Assembly: GCA_004352715.1 (NCBI GenBank)
Contig: SCFE01000062.1
Coordinates: 610,269-674,268, forward strand
Direction of reading: 5' to 3'
DNA: 64,000 bases
Origin: Hofstenia miamia
Taxonomy: Eukaryota; Xenacoelomorpha; Acoela
How positions within the stretch are numbered: the stretch's first letter is position 1; every line of letters starts with the position of its first letter. This document shows, one piece after another, positions 11,101 through 22,300 of this stretch. The position numbers and the translations under genes were made by a program. The notes beneath the pieces were generated by a model. It was given only the letters and a program-made list of their open reading frames with translations. It did no database searches and was not told the origin of the DNA.

Positions 11101-13061
11101 TATAATAAATATGCCTAAATTTCTATTGTAATTAGAAGATAATATTCCAAGAGCGTTCACACAAATTCAAAGGGAAAGCCATGAAAAACCTGCTCGTCTT
11201 TTAGGTTGAATTTTTCTGCTTTTCAGTAGACGAAACCAATTATTAATAGGTGATGGCACATTATGCATTATTGATTTGCAAATTATAATAAAACTATCTC
11301 TCTAAACTAAGATGGTTATAATCTAGTTTTCCTTGGAGCATACTTGAACTCAGTATAATTCAAACACTGCTTGCTGTATGTACACGTACGAGCCGCGTGT
11401 GTATGCACATAATATATTTTAGCGTTAAGATTGTAAGACGTGATACAAAGGACATTACACGACGTGAACAATCTATAAATTTGAAAATCTCAAAGTTGCA
11501 GGACTACTAGACCTATAAATATTACATTATGACAGGCACTAAGTGAACTGAATTATTAACAAGCATTGAATATATTTTCTCGTGCAAAAAACAAACGAAG
11601 TCACAATCTGTTCAATGTAGTTGTGCAAAGTTTTGAGTAATCAAGTATAATTCATGCAAACAAAGACAAAGCGCGCAATTGTTAGTAAATGTTTAATATA
11701 AACAAAAAAGTCGAAACAAAACTTAAGAGCCCTTTCTGTAACTTTTTGCATGCGCGTCAACATGCAGTTAACAAATCAGACTATCATGAAATCTTGCCTT
11801 AGCTAAGCCAATTGAATCTTCAATCATTTCCTCAGTATACGGGGTCATACTGGCCACTTGCTGAAACAAATTATGGCAAGGTTCCTACAGAAAATATACT
11901 AAGAAAAACAAACTAGAACAAAACCGCTGCAGTAAGGAACTGCAAAGAAAATACAAATAGCAAATATAATATACTTACAACGTAAAGTTGTTCATCATTG
12001 ATTTCATTTTTAGATTCCTGAAACAAGCTCCACAATTCATTGGCATCTTTGTATTCTTGACTTATTCTCTAAATTAAAAATGTGAGAAATGACGGGTGTT
12101 AGTGTGAGAGGTTGTTGTTGTACACCAGATAAAAAATATGAATAATATATTAATGCGTGAATTTTGCGATTGTAATGTAAGTATGTAAGAAATACTTATA
12201 GCCATTAAATCAGATTCTTATATATAAAGAAAATTTAAATTGAACAGTGTATAAAATAACAGAACATATTACTTAACGACTCAATTAGAATAATTACTTG
12301 TAAACTGCAATTTTCAATACTTTGAGGACAGAATTTATTTGAATCTGCATTTAATACCAGTATTTAATATATTATTAACTGTACAGCATCATTCTAATTT
12401 GTAAAAAAAAATTAAACGCTAAATAATATTTTTGATAAATAATATAAGCATCAACTAAAATATATATAATCCAAGTAAAAAACTTTAAATATTCAGAAAT
12501 ATTAATTTATGAAATATGTAGTTATTCGAATTTACAGTTACAGAAAAATCACCTTATAAAACATCTTAGCATTGTCTATTAAAAGCTGTACGTCATTTCC
12601 GAATTGTTCAAATTTTTCGTACTTTGACATTTTGATATTTTTTTGAATAGTTATAAAATCAATAGGCTGCTTAATGATTTCATAATATTCCGGACATGAT
12701 CTAAAAATACATTCAAAAAAACAGAATAATATACGATAATACCTTCTTGTGGGTACACGCATAAATGTTTCACATAAAACACGTTGTCCATCTTCACTTC
12801 TGTGTGTTCGAAGTATGTCATAAACTTCTTGTATAACATCTCCCTAATTGAAGATTACAATGATTGGAAGCCAACAAAATTACGTAATTCATATATATTT
12901 TACAAATGAAATTTAGAGATTACCAATGAAGAACCATTCCCACCACCTGTCCTACGCTTCTTTTTTGTTGGTGAAATTGTGCTGTTTTTGTCTTCATTTT
13001 CTTCTCTACTAATATCAGATCCCGTACCAGATCTCCTACGTTTTCTTACAACTGGAGACAT
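2064..13061 (-). CDS. PBRM1: Polybromo-1 (PBAF chromatin-remodelling subunit), 5' part with bromodomains 1-4
   Basis: Polybromo targets the PBAF SWI/SNF remodeller to acetylated nucleosomes in the nucleus through tandem bromodomains. Exons read from the sequence (high to low coordinate): 13061-12924, 12843-12743, 12700-12553, 12068-11979, 11860-11798, 8091-7888, 7846-7686, 7636-7488, 7397-7160, 6561-6393, 3999-3772, 3730-3599, 2960-2813, 2174-2064. Phases agree at every junction and give about 693 residues without a stop. The start is the ATG at 13061, followed by a basic Arg/Lys-rich N terminus with two nuclear-localisation-like clusters. Four bromodomains follow in the order and with the linkers expected of polybromo. 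Bromodomains 5-6, the BAH domains and the HMG box would lie left of the window. Introns 2, 6, 7 and 11 are only 41-49 bp; intron 5 appears to be GC-AG. Exons were assigned by eye, so a small exon could be missed. Confidence 0.9.
2813..3730 (-). CDS. PBRM1: PBRM1 exons 12-13: bromodomain 4
   Basis: Exon 12 (3730-3599) carries the front half, with LPSKEEYPDYYHVI and YPLDLKVIDKKI (the ZA-loop Pro/Tyr region and helix A). Exon 13 (2960-2813) carries FNNAKLFNEEGSQIYHDA, the BC-loop with the acetyl-lysine-binding Asn. The 638-bp intron between them also holds a 72-codon open frame (3603-3385), but skipping it gives an unbroken bromodomain, so I treat that frame as intronic. Confidence 0.9.
3772..3999 (-). 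CDS. PBRM1: PBRM1 exon 11: end of bromodomain 3 and linker to bromodomain 4
   Basis: In-frame exon of 76 codons, phase 0 at both ends. It begins with the last helix of bromodomain 3 (IAKYLFDVVKKKKLE) and continues into a charged linker with PMRKKPGRKPGTK, an AT-hook-like basic/proline motif that may contact DNA (inference). It is separated from exon 12 by a 41-bp intron (3731-3771). Confidence 0.85.
5930..6290 (-). pseudogene. LINE reverse-transcriptase remnant inside PBRM1 intron 10
   Basis: The minus strand at about 6000-6095 reads RGIPLGSVIGPIIFNI, which is reverse-transcriptase motif B. About 22 residues further on is QYADICIFV (about 5970-5996), the catalytic motif C with the second Asp lost. 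Neighbouring codons show stops and frameshifts, so this is a decayed 5'-truncated LINE on the same strand as the host gene. The family cannot be assigned from this piece. Confidence 0.7.
6393..7397 (-). CDS. PBRM1: PBRM1 exons 9-10: bromodomain 3
   Basis: Exon 9 (7397-7160) has an acidic stretch (DCEPDVEDEETG) and then LYLSCVTAKDDNGNRLC and KIFKKLPSKR, the start of the bromodomain. Exon 10 (6561-6393) continues with AYPEYFQNI and the BC-loop FENCLKFNKPDTNAHQ, which keeps the Asn. The 598-bp intron between them has donor CG|GTTCGT, weaker than the others, but the join is in phase and restores the domain. Confidence 0.85.
7488..7636 (-). CDS. PBRM1: PBRM1 exon 8: acidic linker between bromodomains 2 and 3
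   Basis: The exon encodes a helix-like start (SGSHLQEQITKHFEDYL) and then a Ser/Asp/Glu-rich low-complexity run (SSGSEDDEDDRTNP). It enters in phase 2 from exon 7 across a 49-bp intron (7637-7685) and leaves in phase 1 into exon 9. Acidic linkers between bromodomains are usual in polybromo. Confidence 0.82.
7686..8091 (-). CDS. PBRM1: PBRM1 exons 6-7: bromodomain 2
   Basis: Exon 6 (8091-7888) encodes helix Z and the ZA loop: IFKRLPDQHQYPDYYQFI and AEPIDLWIISRRIEQ. Exon 7 (7846-7686) continues with FNLLISNAKRYNEPGSQVSK, the BC loop with the acetyl-lysine-reading Asn, and DANLLKKYF. They are split by a 41-bp intron (7847-7887, GTATTT...TTTTAG). Domain length and spacing are normal. Confidence 0.92.
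8092..11797 (-). other. PBRM1 intron 5 (3.7 kb), apparently a GC-AG intron; no other gene seen
   Basis: The upstream exon ends GCTAAG|GCAAGA on the minus strand. No in-frame GT donor gives a sensible exon before the stop that follows, and AAG|GCAAG matches the known GC-donor consensus. The downstream acceptor is TTTTGTAG. The interior is AT-rich, and I saw no coding or repeat structure I could name. Confidence 0.6.
11798..12068 (-). CDS. PBRM1: PBRM1 exons 4-5: end of bromodomain 1 and linker
   Basis: Exon 4 (12068-11979) starts RISQEYKDANELWSLF, the last helix of bromodomain 1, and continues with a polar linker. Exon 5 (11860-11798, 21 codons) encodes QVASMTPYTEEMIEDS and GLAK. Both are phase 0. 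Exon 5 is the least certain exon because it is short and depends on a GC donor. Confidence 0.75.
12553..13061 (-). CDS. PBRM1: PBRM1 exons 1-3: basic N terminus and bromodomain 1
   Basis: Exon 1 (13061-12924) encodes MSPVVRKRRRSGTGSD and a later PTKKKRRTGGG. Exons 2 (12843-12743) and 3 (12700-12553) encode bromodomain 1: VYDILRTHRSEDGQRVL, then SCPEYYEIIKQPIDF, then NDVQLLIDNAKMFYK. In the BC loop the usual Asn is replaced by an aromatic residue (NAKMFYK), as I recall for bromodomain 1 of vertebrate PBRM1 (NAKSYYK). Introns 1 and 2 are 80 and 42 bp. Confidence 0.92.
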
Positions 13062-13523
13062 GTTACTAAATCCAAAATATATATAATTTAAATGAATTTA
13101 TACGAAAATTACATAAATATATGGAACAAAAACAAAATTATAAGACATGATTGTTGAAAAATTATAGAATCGTTTTACCTAACCAAGTATTTGTCAAATT
13201 TTTAATATTTATATATGTATTAATGTTTACAACTAAGTTATGATAAAAATATAAAAATCATTTCTAAATAAACAGCTATGTTAATTATTAATTTTGTGCA
13301 ATAAACTCATTCTCAAATCTAAATTTCGATGACCTAAATTAAGATCTATTCGCCCGATTATCTACGCTGTCCTATTACATTTTTCTTACTTAAATTATTG
13401 CAAAATATATAACTGTAACTAGGAAACAGTATTTTTTCACATAGAANTGCAATAAACTCATTCTCAAATCTAAATTTCAAGTCATCCCATTACTCATAAA
13501 GTTCTTAAGTTTTATACAGATTT
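13062..13523. promoter_or_regulatory. Divergent promoter region between PBRM1 and SUDS3
   Basis: Only 462 bp separate the two start codons, so both promoters and 5' UTRs must lie here or overlap the first exons. It is AT-rich with no clear TATA arrangement I would trust. A single N at 13447 is followed by a copy of about 30 bp also present at 13297-13327, so true spacing may differ. Confidence 0.6.
13297..13478. repeat. 31-bp direct repeat around single N (13447), likely assembly join
   Basis: The sequence starting TGCAATAAACTCATTCTC occurs at 13297-13327 and again immediately after the N at 13448-13478, then the two diverge. Every other single N in the window shows the same pattern. Confidence 0.75.
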
Positions 13524-13862
13524 ATGCTAGAGACTTCTAATACATTTTCAGACTATGATACTAGTTCATTCTTAGATGACTCTGATGATGAAGAAAATTC
13601 ATCTCCGGAAAAATATCGTAGGCGTTTATCCGATTTGAATAGACAACTTCGAAGTATCGGAAATTCTAACGATCCAACTCTCTTAAAACGCAAGAAACGT
13701 CTGGAGTATACGAATAGGAATTTAGTACGAATGGCTAGTAATTTTTATGATTTCGAAGTTTCTGTATATGATGAGGAATTTAAAAAAGAAGTAATTGAAG
13801 CTGAAAAAGAATTTATGAGAAAAGTTGATGAATTACGAGATTCAATGATCGCAGAGATTGAG
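13524..13862 (+). CDS. SUDS3: SUDS3 exon 1: acidic N terminus and coiled coil
   Basis: 113 codons ending at donor GAG|GTATGT, phase 0. The exon opens with an acidic stretch (SFLDDSDDEENSSPEKY), and then heptad-like Leu/charged residues run to RDSMIAEIE. The ATG at 13524 is the first in frame after several stops. Confidence 0.88.
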
Positions 13863-16341
13863 GTATGTTTTTGTTTTTACAAATTTATTAATTTTAGGTT
13901 TATGAGAATAGTGTCGATGTTTAAATGATAAAATAAGATGTATTCTTGATAATCACTAATTTCGTTCAAAATTATTTTTTTCCATAAACAACAAGCCAAA
14001 ATTCGCAAATGATATCAAAGCGAAGTTCATCAAAGTATCCACCCCTCCCTTTGATTACCGCTTTACATACTTTATGCTTTTGTTTCAACAGTTTAAATTT
14101 TCTCCAATTCACCCTGAAGAAATAGCCACAATTGTTTGCGCCTTGCTTTGACCTTTCTGTCAAGTTCATCACACACCAGTTCAACTGAAGAAATGTAATC
14201 GGAATTAGGTGGTCAAACGTATACGAACGCTCTTGTCCAGGTACCTTTTCGAACTTAGATACGTGCTTAGATATTGCTGAAATATGAATTCTCGACTATG
14301 AATTTTGGATCCAGATGGTAACATATGGTTGTGCAGAATGCTAAAGTAGTTCTCTTTTCGCATAATTCCTTTGGTTTTGATGAGATCGCCATTATTATAT
14401 TCTCCAAAACACCCTCAAATCATCATGTTTGACAGTTGAGATGCCACAGTCCTTCAAGAACTTTTCACTGGTTCGTCTTCAAACATACCGACGGCGTTTT
14501 AATACGAACGACTCAAACTTAGATTCATCAGTACATATTACCTGTCTCCATTGCTCAAACTCTACTATTGGTGTTCTTTTGCCCACTGTAGTCCTTTCTT
14601 ACGGTTTTGTACACCTTTGACAACTTGGAGCCTTTAAGAGCACTCAAGTCCTGGGCAAGTTCCTGTGCTGTTCTGCGGCTATTGCGCAGTGCTAACACTA
14701 GCAGGTAGTTATCCTGCTATGATGTTGTGCATCTCTTGCTACCGCGACCAGTCCAATTGGAGATTATGACCTAAGTATAATTTTTAACATTATTTTGAAC
14801 ACAATTTTGAGAAATCTTTAACTTCGATTGTATTTGTCGAATAGAGAAGCTTTCAGACTGCAAAGTAATACCTGAATGCCGTTTGCCTATGCTAATCTTC
14901 GCTGTTTTAGCAAAAAGAAAATTAATTATCCGACCGGTTTTGGGCAACTGTTGCATGATATTTATACCATTTTGCGGACAGAGTATATTTTGATTGTATA
15001 ACCACTATTGTAGAATCACTGGGTTGAATCTAGAGAGAACTTTGCCAGAGGACTTAGTGTAGAAGGTCGCTGAGGTGAACATTTACTAGAGCAACAGTGA
15101 TTCTAGTCAACAAGAGAACACAGTTAAACTATTTCTCTATTTACAGATGCTTGGGCGTCTTATGTACAATGCGTATTTACAATATTTACAAACATGAAAA
15201 CAACTAGTCAACATCAAAAGCGCGTGATCTGGCCAATAAATAACAACAACTACCGACTGATGTTATTCGCTGCCCCAGGCCAGACTTCGTGATTTTTCGT
15301 TGTGTACCCAATTGCTGAGGATTTGGCCCAAATGTATCAATTCGACCACTCTTCATTCAAACATGCAACACTAGGAGTAGTCATGGCTAACTCACATCGG
15401 TTGGGATCATATTACGATGAGGCATCGGATTGAACCTTCAAAACCAGGCCCATGTTCTGAATGACGCATCCCATACACCAATTGTGGCCGGCAATGACTG
15501 CGAACAACAAATAACAAAACGAAAAACCATCTTTTGGCACTACAGATGAATTAGACAGCGGATCACAAGGAAATTCTTCATGACTTGACACCCGTTCAGG
15601 ATCACGTCAGCGTCACCATGTAGAATCACTGGGTTGAATCTAGAGAGAACTTTGCCAGGGGACTTAGTGTCAAAGCAGAAGGTCGCTGAGGTGAACATAT
15701 ACTAGAGCAACAGTGATTCTAGTCAACAAGAGAACACGGTTAAACTATTTCTCTATTTATATGTACAATGCGTATTTACAATATTTACACACATGAAAAC
15801 AACTAGTCAACACGAAAAGTGCGTGATCTGGCCGATAAATAACAACTACCGACTGATGTTACACTATCTAGACATATTTGCTTACACTGCGCAAAATTGT
15901 GTTTATTTTGTGAAACATCAACCGAAGGACTATCATGAACATATGATCACATATTCTAATAACTCAAAATGTACAGCTTTTTACATTTTGGCACGGATGT
16001 TATATATTTTTAACCTAAGAACTGAAAATGTTGCCTGACAAAAACACAAACACTAGAATGTAATTTTTAAACAAAATCGAATATTTCTATGCACAAATTC
16101 CAAATTCATTGGTGTCCTAATATATATATACATATATATATATNNNNNNNNNNNNNNNNNNNNNNNNNNNNNNNNNNNNNNNNNNNNNNNNNNNNNNNNN
16201 NNNNNNNNNNNNNNNNNNNNNNNNNNNNNNNNNNNNNNNNNNNNNNNNNNNNNNNNNNNNNNNNNNNNNNNNNNNNNNNNNNNNNNNNNNNNNNNNNNNN
16301 NNNNNNNNNNNNNNNNNNNNNNNNNNNNNNNNNNNNNNNNN

Positions 16342-16376
<35 letters not shown>

Positions 16377-19300
16377 AAAGAAATTTATATTACAAATCTA
16401 TGTTATTCCATAACAAATGTACGTTTTCTAAAATTGTTGAATAAATTTTCTACCTATTCTAAGTGAACTAAAAAGTTGAAATAATTTTCGTGATTTGCAA
16501 AGAAAGTAATTGACGAATTTTTCCTTCAATATCACCAACTTAACCAAATTAAAATGTTTTAAATAGAGGTGCGGAATCAAATATGCCCACTATAATGTAG
16601 AATCGTGGGGTGCTCGGAAAACTACTCGCGGTTCTAAGGAAATTAGTGTCATGAACGAAGGTTGCAGAGGTGACCATCATATCGAGTGACCTGCGTTCTA
16701 ACAGAAAAACAGTACAGATCCACCAAACACAACTAGACTTCAATGACGACCAACAGTAAAGAAAAAGAATCAAGAAAATTCAGTAATAATCCAAAAACAA
16801 TTTGCGAGTATACTCCCGAAAGTCCAGTAGACAAAACTAAGACAGAACACAGCACGGTACTAAATCCAAATACTGGAAGAGAGAAACAAACAGTGGGGTA
16901 GCAACAGAAACGAGCTAAGAACATTGTCGGAGCTCGGTGACAGCCCAGAATCACGTCAGGGTCACCATGTAGAATCGCGGGCGCTCGGACTACTACTCAC
17001 GGTGCTAAGGAACTTAGTGGCATGGCAGAATGTTGCAGAGGTGACCATCATAGCTAGCCACCCGCATTCTAACAGAAAAACAGAAGTATTGGTATTTCGC
17101 CATTGTAATAAATAACAGTACAGACCCACCAAGCAGAACTAGACTTCAATGACGACAAATTGCATGGCATCACGCTGAAGCGGTATCCAGGAAGAAGATT
17201 CCAAACTCGAACAAGGTGCTACCCTATTTGTTTCTAGCTGCTAATTTCTAGGGGACAATAAATCCCAAGTTTGTAATACTGCATTCGAATTGGTAATACT
17301 ATACACACGTCACCATGACGTAACTAAAGTTAAAGGTGGAGCATTTTATCTCGAAATTACAAAATTCAAAATAGATGAAAATAAAATCAAAAAGAGGCTC
17401 TGAGTGACTCTACATGCCCCTCTTGCTCGGACTAATTTTGTGGCAATAACTGGATAGGTGGACCAGTTAGTAACTTTTGGGTCTCTTCAATCATCTCACT
17501 AGCAAGGACGTGGTCCCAACTAACAACTTTGGCATATTTTTTAGTGATCTGCATTAGGACCTCCTGCTGAGTAACTACTTCATCGCAAAGACGGAAAAAT
17601 TAGAGTTCAGGCCGCCCCAAACTAATCGGACAGTGGCATTGTAGGTTGTTTAGTCTCCTTGTGAAGGTGTTGAAGAAACGTTCGTACAAGTGAAGGCCCT
17701 TGACCGTAATCATGAGAGTTGCCTGAGGCCTGGAATAAGAGGAGCAAACGCGGGTTGAATTGCAGAATCTTGTTGCAGATTTTTTTCATCTGAGTGTGGA
17801 GGAGCTGGCCCTTCTGGAAGATATCACAAGTGGTTAATTTTCTGTCTATAAAGACTCTCTCCGGATTTCCACCCAATATGAGCTTGTCTCAGACCTCTCT
17901 GTATTCTGCAGGCTGACTCAACTTCTTCACCTCTGCTGCAGTACTGACTTAGTTAAGTTTGTCAGACAGATGAACTGACACTTTCTTCTTGCCTTTCTGT
18001 ACCCTCCATGATTGTAAGATGAGGGGCGTAGCGATACAAGGTTGTGGGATGCATAACAAGTTATTTTGCTCTGCATTATTTTCCACGTCACAGAATTCTA
18101 CTTTCCTGCCCAGTATGGCTGTTCCAATCATAATGGGGTAGTTGATTTTCACTTCTCCAATTGTCTCCCAGAACGTGTTGCAGAGGCTGTGGCTGCATAG
18201 CTTCTTGATTTGGCTGGGAGTAAGTAGCCTTGACGTGAGCTGTGGTGCATTCTACATCCAAGGCAAGTTGTCACTTAGGCCATTGTAGAAGCACCAGCTC
18301 TTCCTTGGAAAACATCTCAGTGAGGCTCCATTTCATGAGGCCAAGGATGACATTATCATTGTTGTTCTCTATGATCCGATTGAAGATAACAGGTTTGTCA
18401 GCAAATTCCTCTGGTTTGTGCTTAATTGTCAGAATTCGCTCATTCTTGGTAATCAACCATGTGGGCATGGGTCCAGGGGGGGGGGAAGTAGGGCCTGCAA
18501 ACTTTTCTAGATTGACTGCCTTGATGAGTGCCTTTGTTTCTGGTGAGACCTCGATTGCTGAAACAGACAAGAGCTCTTCTCCTTAGAATTGCTCAGGTGA
18601 TTGCATAACCTGCTCAAGAACTATCACAGGTCAAACCTAGATTTTGCGACACATTTTTGCTGTCCAGGCAAATTCGAAGGGAGAAATGAAGAAATTCCCA
18701 ACACCTCACTTTTCGCCATCCGCCAACCAAAAATCATGTCCCAGCAGTACGCATACCTCGATTTTCCGCCAAAATATAATTAAATTCTTTTAATCTTTTA
18801 AAGATAGAGTACTTCACTGCACGGTTGCGTATTTACATTTAACAATTTGGCCAATTAAACGTTATCTTTTAAATATGCAAACAAAACCTTTTACTTTTTA
18901 GTTGTTTGCTCGCTGCTACTGTAATGGGAAAGCGCATATGTCTTAGTGGCAAAGAGAAGCGAGATATATGCCATTATGCATTTAATCATCCGAAAGCTAG
19001 CCATAGCTCAATTGCCGACTGGTTCAAGACCACCTTCAAGAAAGATGTTTCAAGACTATCAGTGTGTGATATTATAAGCGAGAAACAAAAATGGTCGCAA
19101 ATACGCAACAACTGGAAAGCACAAAGACATGGAGACCATACTTTCACAATGGTTTCTCAACAAACGTTCTCAAAACGTACCAATTACACAAGATATTTTA
19201 TCCACAAAGGCTATGTTTTTTGCAGAAAGGTTGGGAATTGCTGATTTTCATGCATCGAATGGATGGGTGCAGAGATTTAAGCGTCGATTTAATATCAGTT

Positions 19301-22300
19301 CTAAGCTCTTGTGTGGTGAATCAGCTAGTGTTAATGTGCAATCAGTGGATGATGGTCGCGCAGAAGCAGAAAGAGCTCTTCCTAGTAGATCTTACACAAC
19401 AGGTGAGCATATTCATGGCATAAAGCAGTCCAAGGAACGTGTCTCTATTATGTTGACGTCAAATATGAAGGGCGACGAAAAACTCAAGCCACTTGTTATT
19501 GGAAAATTTGCCAAACCAAGATGTTTCCGCAATTTCAACCATGAACATTGTCTCTTATTCACATTCGAAAAAAGCATGGATGAACACGGTAATATTTCAA
19601 AGTTGGCTGCGATCACTGGATAATCAAATGCAATCTGAGAACCGCAAAATCCTTCTACTGATGGACAAATGCACATGCCATTCAATTCCAGACGATCTGC
19701 AATGCGTCTGTGTTCATTTTCTTCTGCCTAATACGACATCTCATTTGGATGCTGGTATCATCCAGTCGTTTAAGTGTCACTTCTGCAAGTTTCAGGTGCG
19801 CCACGTTGTTGAATACATGGACAAGTGTGACGAAGTACTTCCCCCAAATGAGCTGCTAAAGCGTTTGAAGACATGTGTTTCTCTTAAGGATGCCATATGA
19901 TTTGTTGCCTTGGCATGGAGGTCTGTTACTCAGCAAACCATAGTTAATTGCTGGACGAAGGTTGTGCTAATTCCTAGAGCACACAGCGAAGAAGCTAAAG
20001 ATATACCTGTAGCAGAATCAGGAAATTTTGGGAATTTGTTCTCTTGACTTGCGTCCATAATGGAAGATCCAGTCAACATAGAGGAATTTGTATCTTTTGA
20101 TGAGCAAACACCTTGCGACGAAGAGAGTTTGATACTCTCTGTCATTGGCAACGACAATGAAAATGAATATGATGATGTTAGTCTGAGCAGGGAGATAATT
20201 GCGGAAATCTTGCCAACCACAGCAGAAACGGCAAGGGCGATCTCAATGGTATTGCAATATCTGGAGGGCAATGATCATGCAAACGCGGAGCACATATTCA
20301 GTCTACATGAAATTCGAGAGAGCTTGGAGCAGCTACGAATAGACAACCTGAAGCAAACGAAAATTTCTGATTTTTTATCAAAGGCTTAATGACCGTGCTT
20401 TAATGCTGTACTCTTATTTATTATCCAGCTTTTTCTGTTATTTCATGCTTGTCTTGTGTTATCTTTTGTTTTATTCACAACACTGTAAACATGTTTACAT
20501 TACTGTACTGTTCTAATATATTCCGTTCTCATATATTCAATTAAAAAACATGCAAAGCAAGGGAATTTTCATCAGAGACCTATATTGTCCATATGGCATA
20601 AGGTTGACGTAACAGGACCTTTCTGAGGCACACATATGCACACCTCGATTTCCCGCCAACCTCGCTTATCGCCAGCCTTATTGACTGTCCCCAGGGTGGC
20701 GCAAAATCGAGGTTTGACCTGTATGGGGATTATCTCACCCTCTTTGTTTGCCTGACCCGGTGTCTCTGTCAGCAGACTGTATCCACACGTTGGGTTCGGT
20801 TTTCTTCTGCATGTTGTGGTGCTGTAATAGTTCAAAAACTGTGTTGTGGATCCTGGGCGTCATTTGATAAGGCGCACAGTACAGAGAGTTGTGTACTCCG
20901 AGTTGAAGTATGGGAACTTGGTGTCAGCTGTCATGCCCCACATGTATTTCTTCAATGTATCTGAGAAGATATTTTGATTGGAAGAGCATATGCCAAGTTT
21001 GTTGGTAATCATTGCTGGCGATGATCGTCCTGTAGGGATGAGCATAGTATATCTCAAATCGCTCCATTGCCTTTTTCGACTTTCCAGGGGACGCAGGAAT
21101 TGAGCACTTATGTAGAAGCCAGTTTTTTACCTTCCATTGAGCTGGGCATATTGCGAGTTTGTGTATGCAACATTTTGCTAGCTTCTCATGCAACGTCCTA
21201 TCCAGAGGTAGCTGCAGCTGAGGCTCCTGTGTGAGAAATATGGAGACAATCAAGATGGCTCCTCTTAACTAAATAGCAGGTGGGTGTGTCTCTGAAAATA
21301 ATTGTTCCGCAAAGTTCTTTCGGTCTAGTGTGTCATGGGACAGGCATAGCTCACTGAGGAGGCACTCGACTGACTGACTATAATGTGACAATTGGCTCCG
21401 GATGTTGATGACAGACCACTCAGTCTCTGGGTTGTGATCGGCCTTTAGTGAGGCCAAGATTTCTTCAATTTCTTTAGTGCAGCTCCACTTTGGGAAAACG
21501 CAAAACTAACATGCAAGTCTGTGACTGTTGTAAGGTGTGGAAGGTTGATGTTAATTGACTCGAGCATTTGAGCCTGAATGACAGAGTTGACATGAGTTTG
21601 GTGTCCACAGCTAATCAGTGCATGAGGATCTTTTTGCATATCAATAGATCGCTGCACACAAGCTTTGTTACTGAGACAACGTTGGCATGATACATGCCAA
21701 TCAGCCTGTAAGAACCTTTGTACAAGATAGTGAAGTTCTCCTTCCTAAAGTGCAGGTTTTCCACCCCCTCTGGTATGTCTGACTTGTACTCTTCTCATAA
21801 AAATATAACTAATCGGATGTTCTCTACTTTGGCCAAATAGTAGGTGAACTTGAGCTGTTCTATTATATTGGATTGCTGTACTTTGTTAACTTGCAGGAAG
21901 TAGACTATTAGTAGACTGCTAAAGTTGATGTTAACACACTCGAAGTTCTTGATTGTTTTCCAATTGTTAGGGAACTGGCTCAGGTTGTTGAGGGTGAAGT
22001 CTTTGTCAAACATGGTGTGGATGGTGCTGCACCAATATTGCTGGTTGAGTCCCTCATACATTTTAGAGTTATAACAAATGATAGCATTAATTTTCAGGCG
22101 TCTCTCTGCATTGATAATGAAAGGAATTATTTCGACTGAACAAGTAAGTTTCTTGGTGTTGTATGTCCAGCGTAGCTTGTTCTGCATTTCTTCTGAGATG
22201 TCGTGAGTGAATCAAACAGCCTTGCAATTAGCAATAAAATAAGGGTGTAAGATTTTGTCTCCAACCTTGGATATTTTCTTTCTTCTTTCTTTATCTTTTC

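Noticed and set aside
16089-16466. Long open frames across the (TA)n/N tract on both strands
   Set aside because: They exist only because Ns translate to unknown residues and TA repeats lack stops in two frames.
16733-17115. Conserved-looking short ORFs repeated at 16.7-17.1 and 29.2-29.6 kb
   Set aside because: They repeat only because they lie in the duplicated gypsy leader and LTR; the frames are not protein-like.
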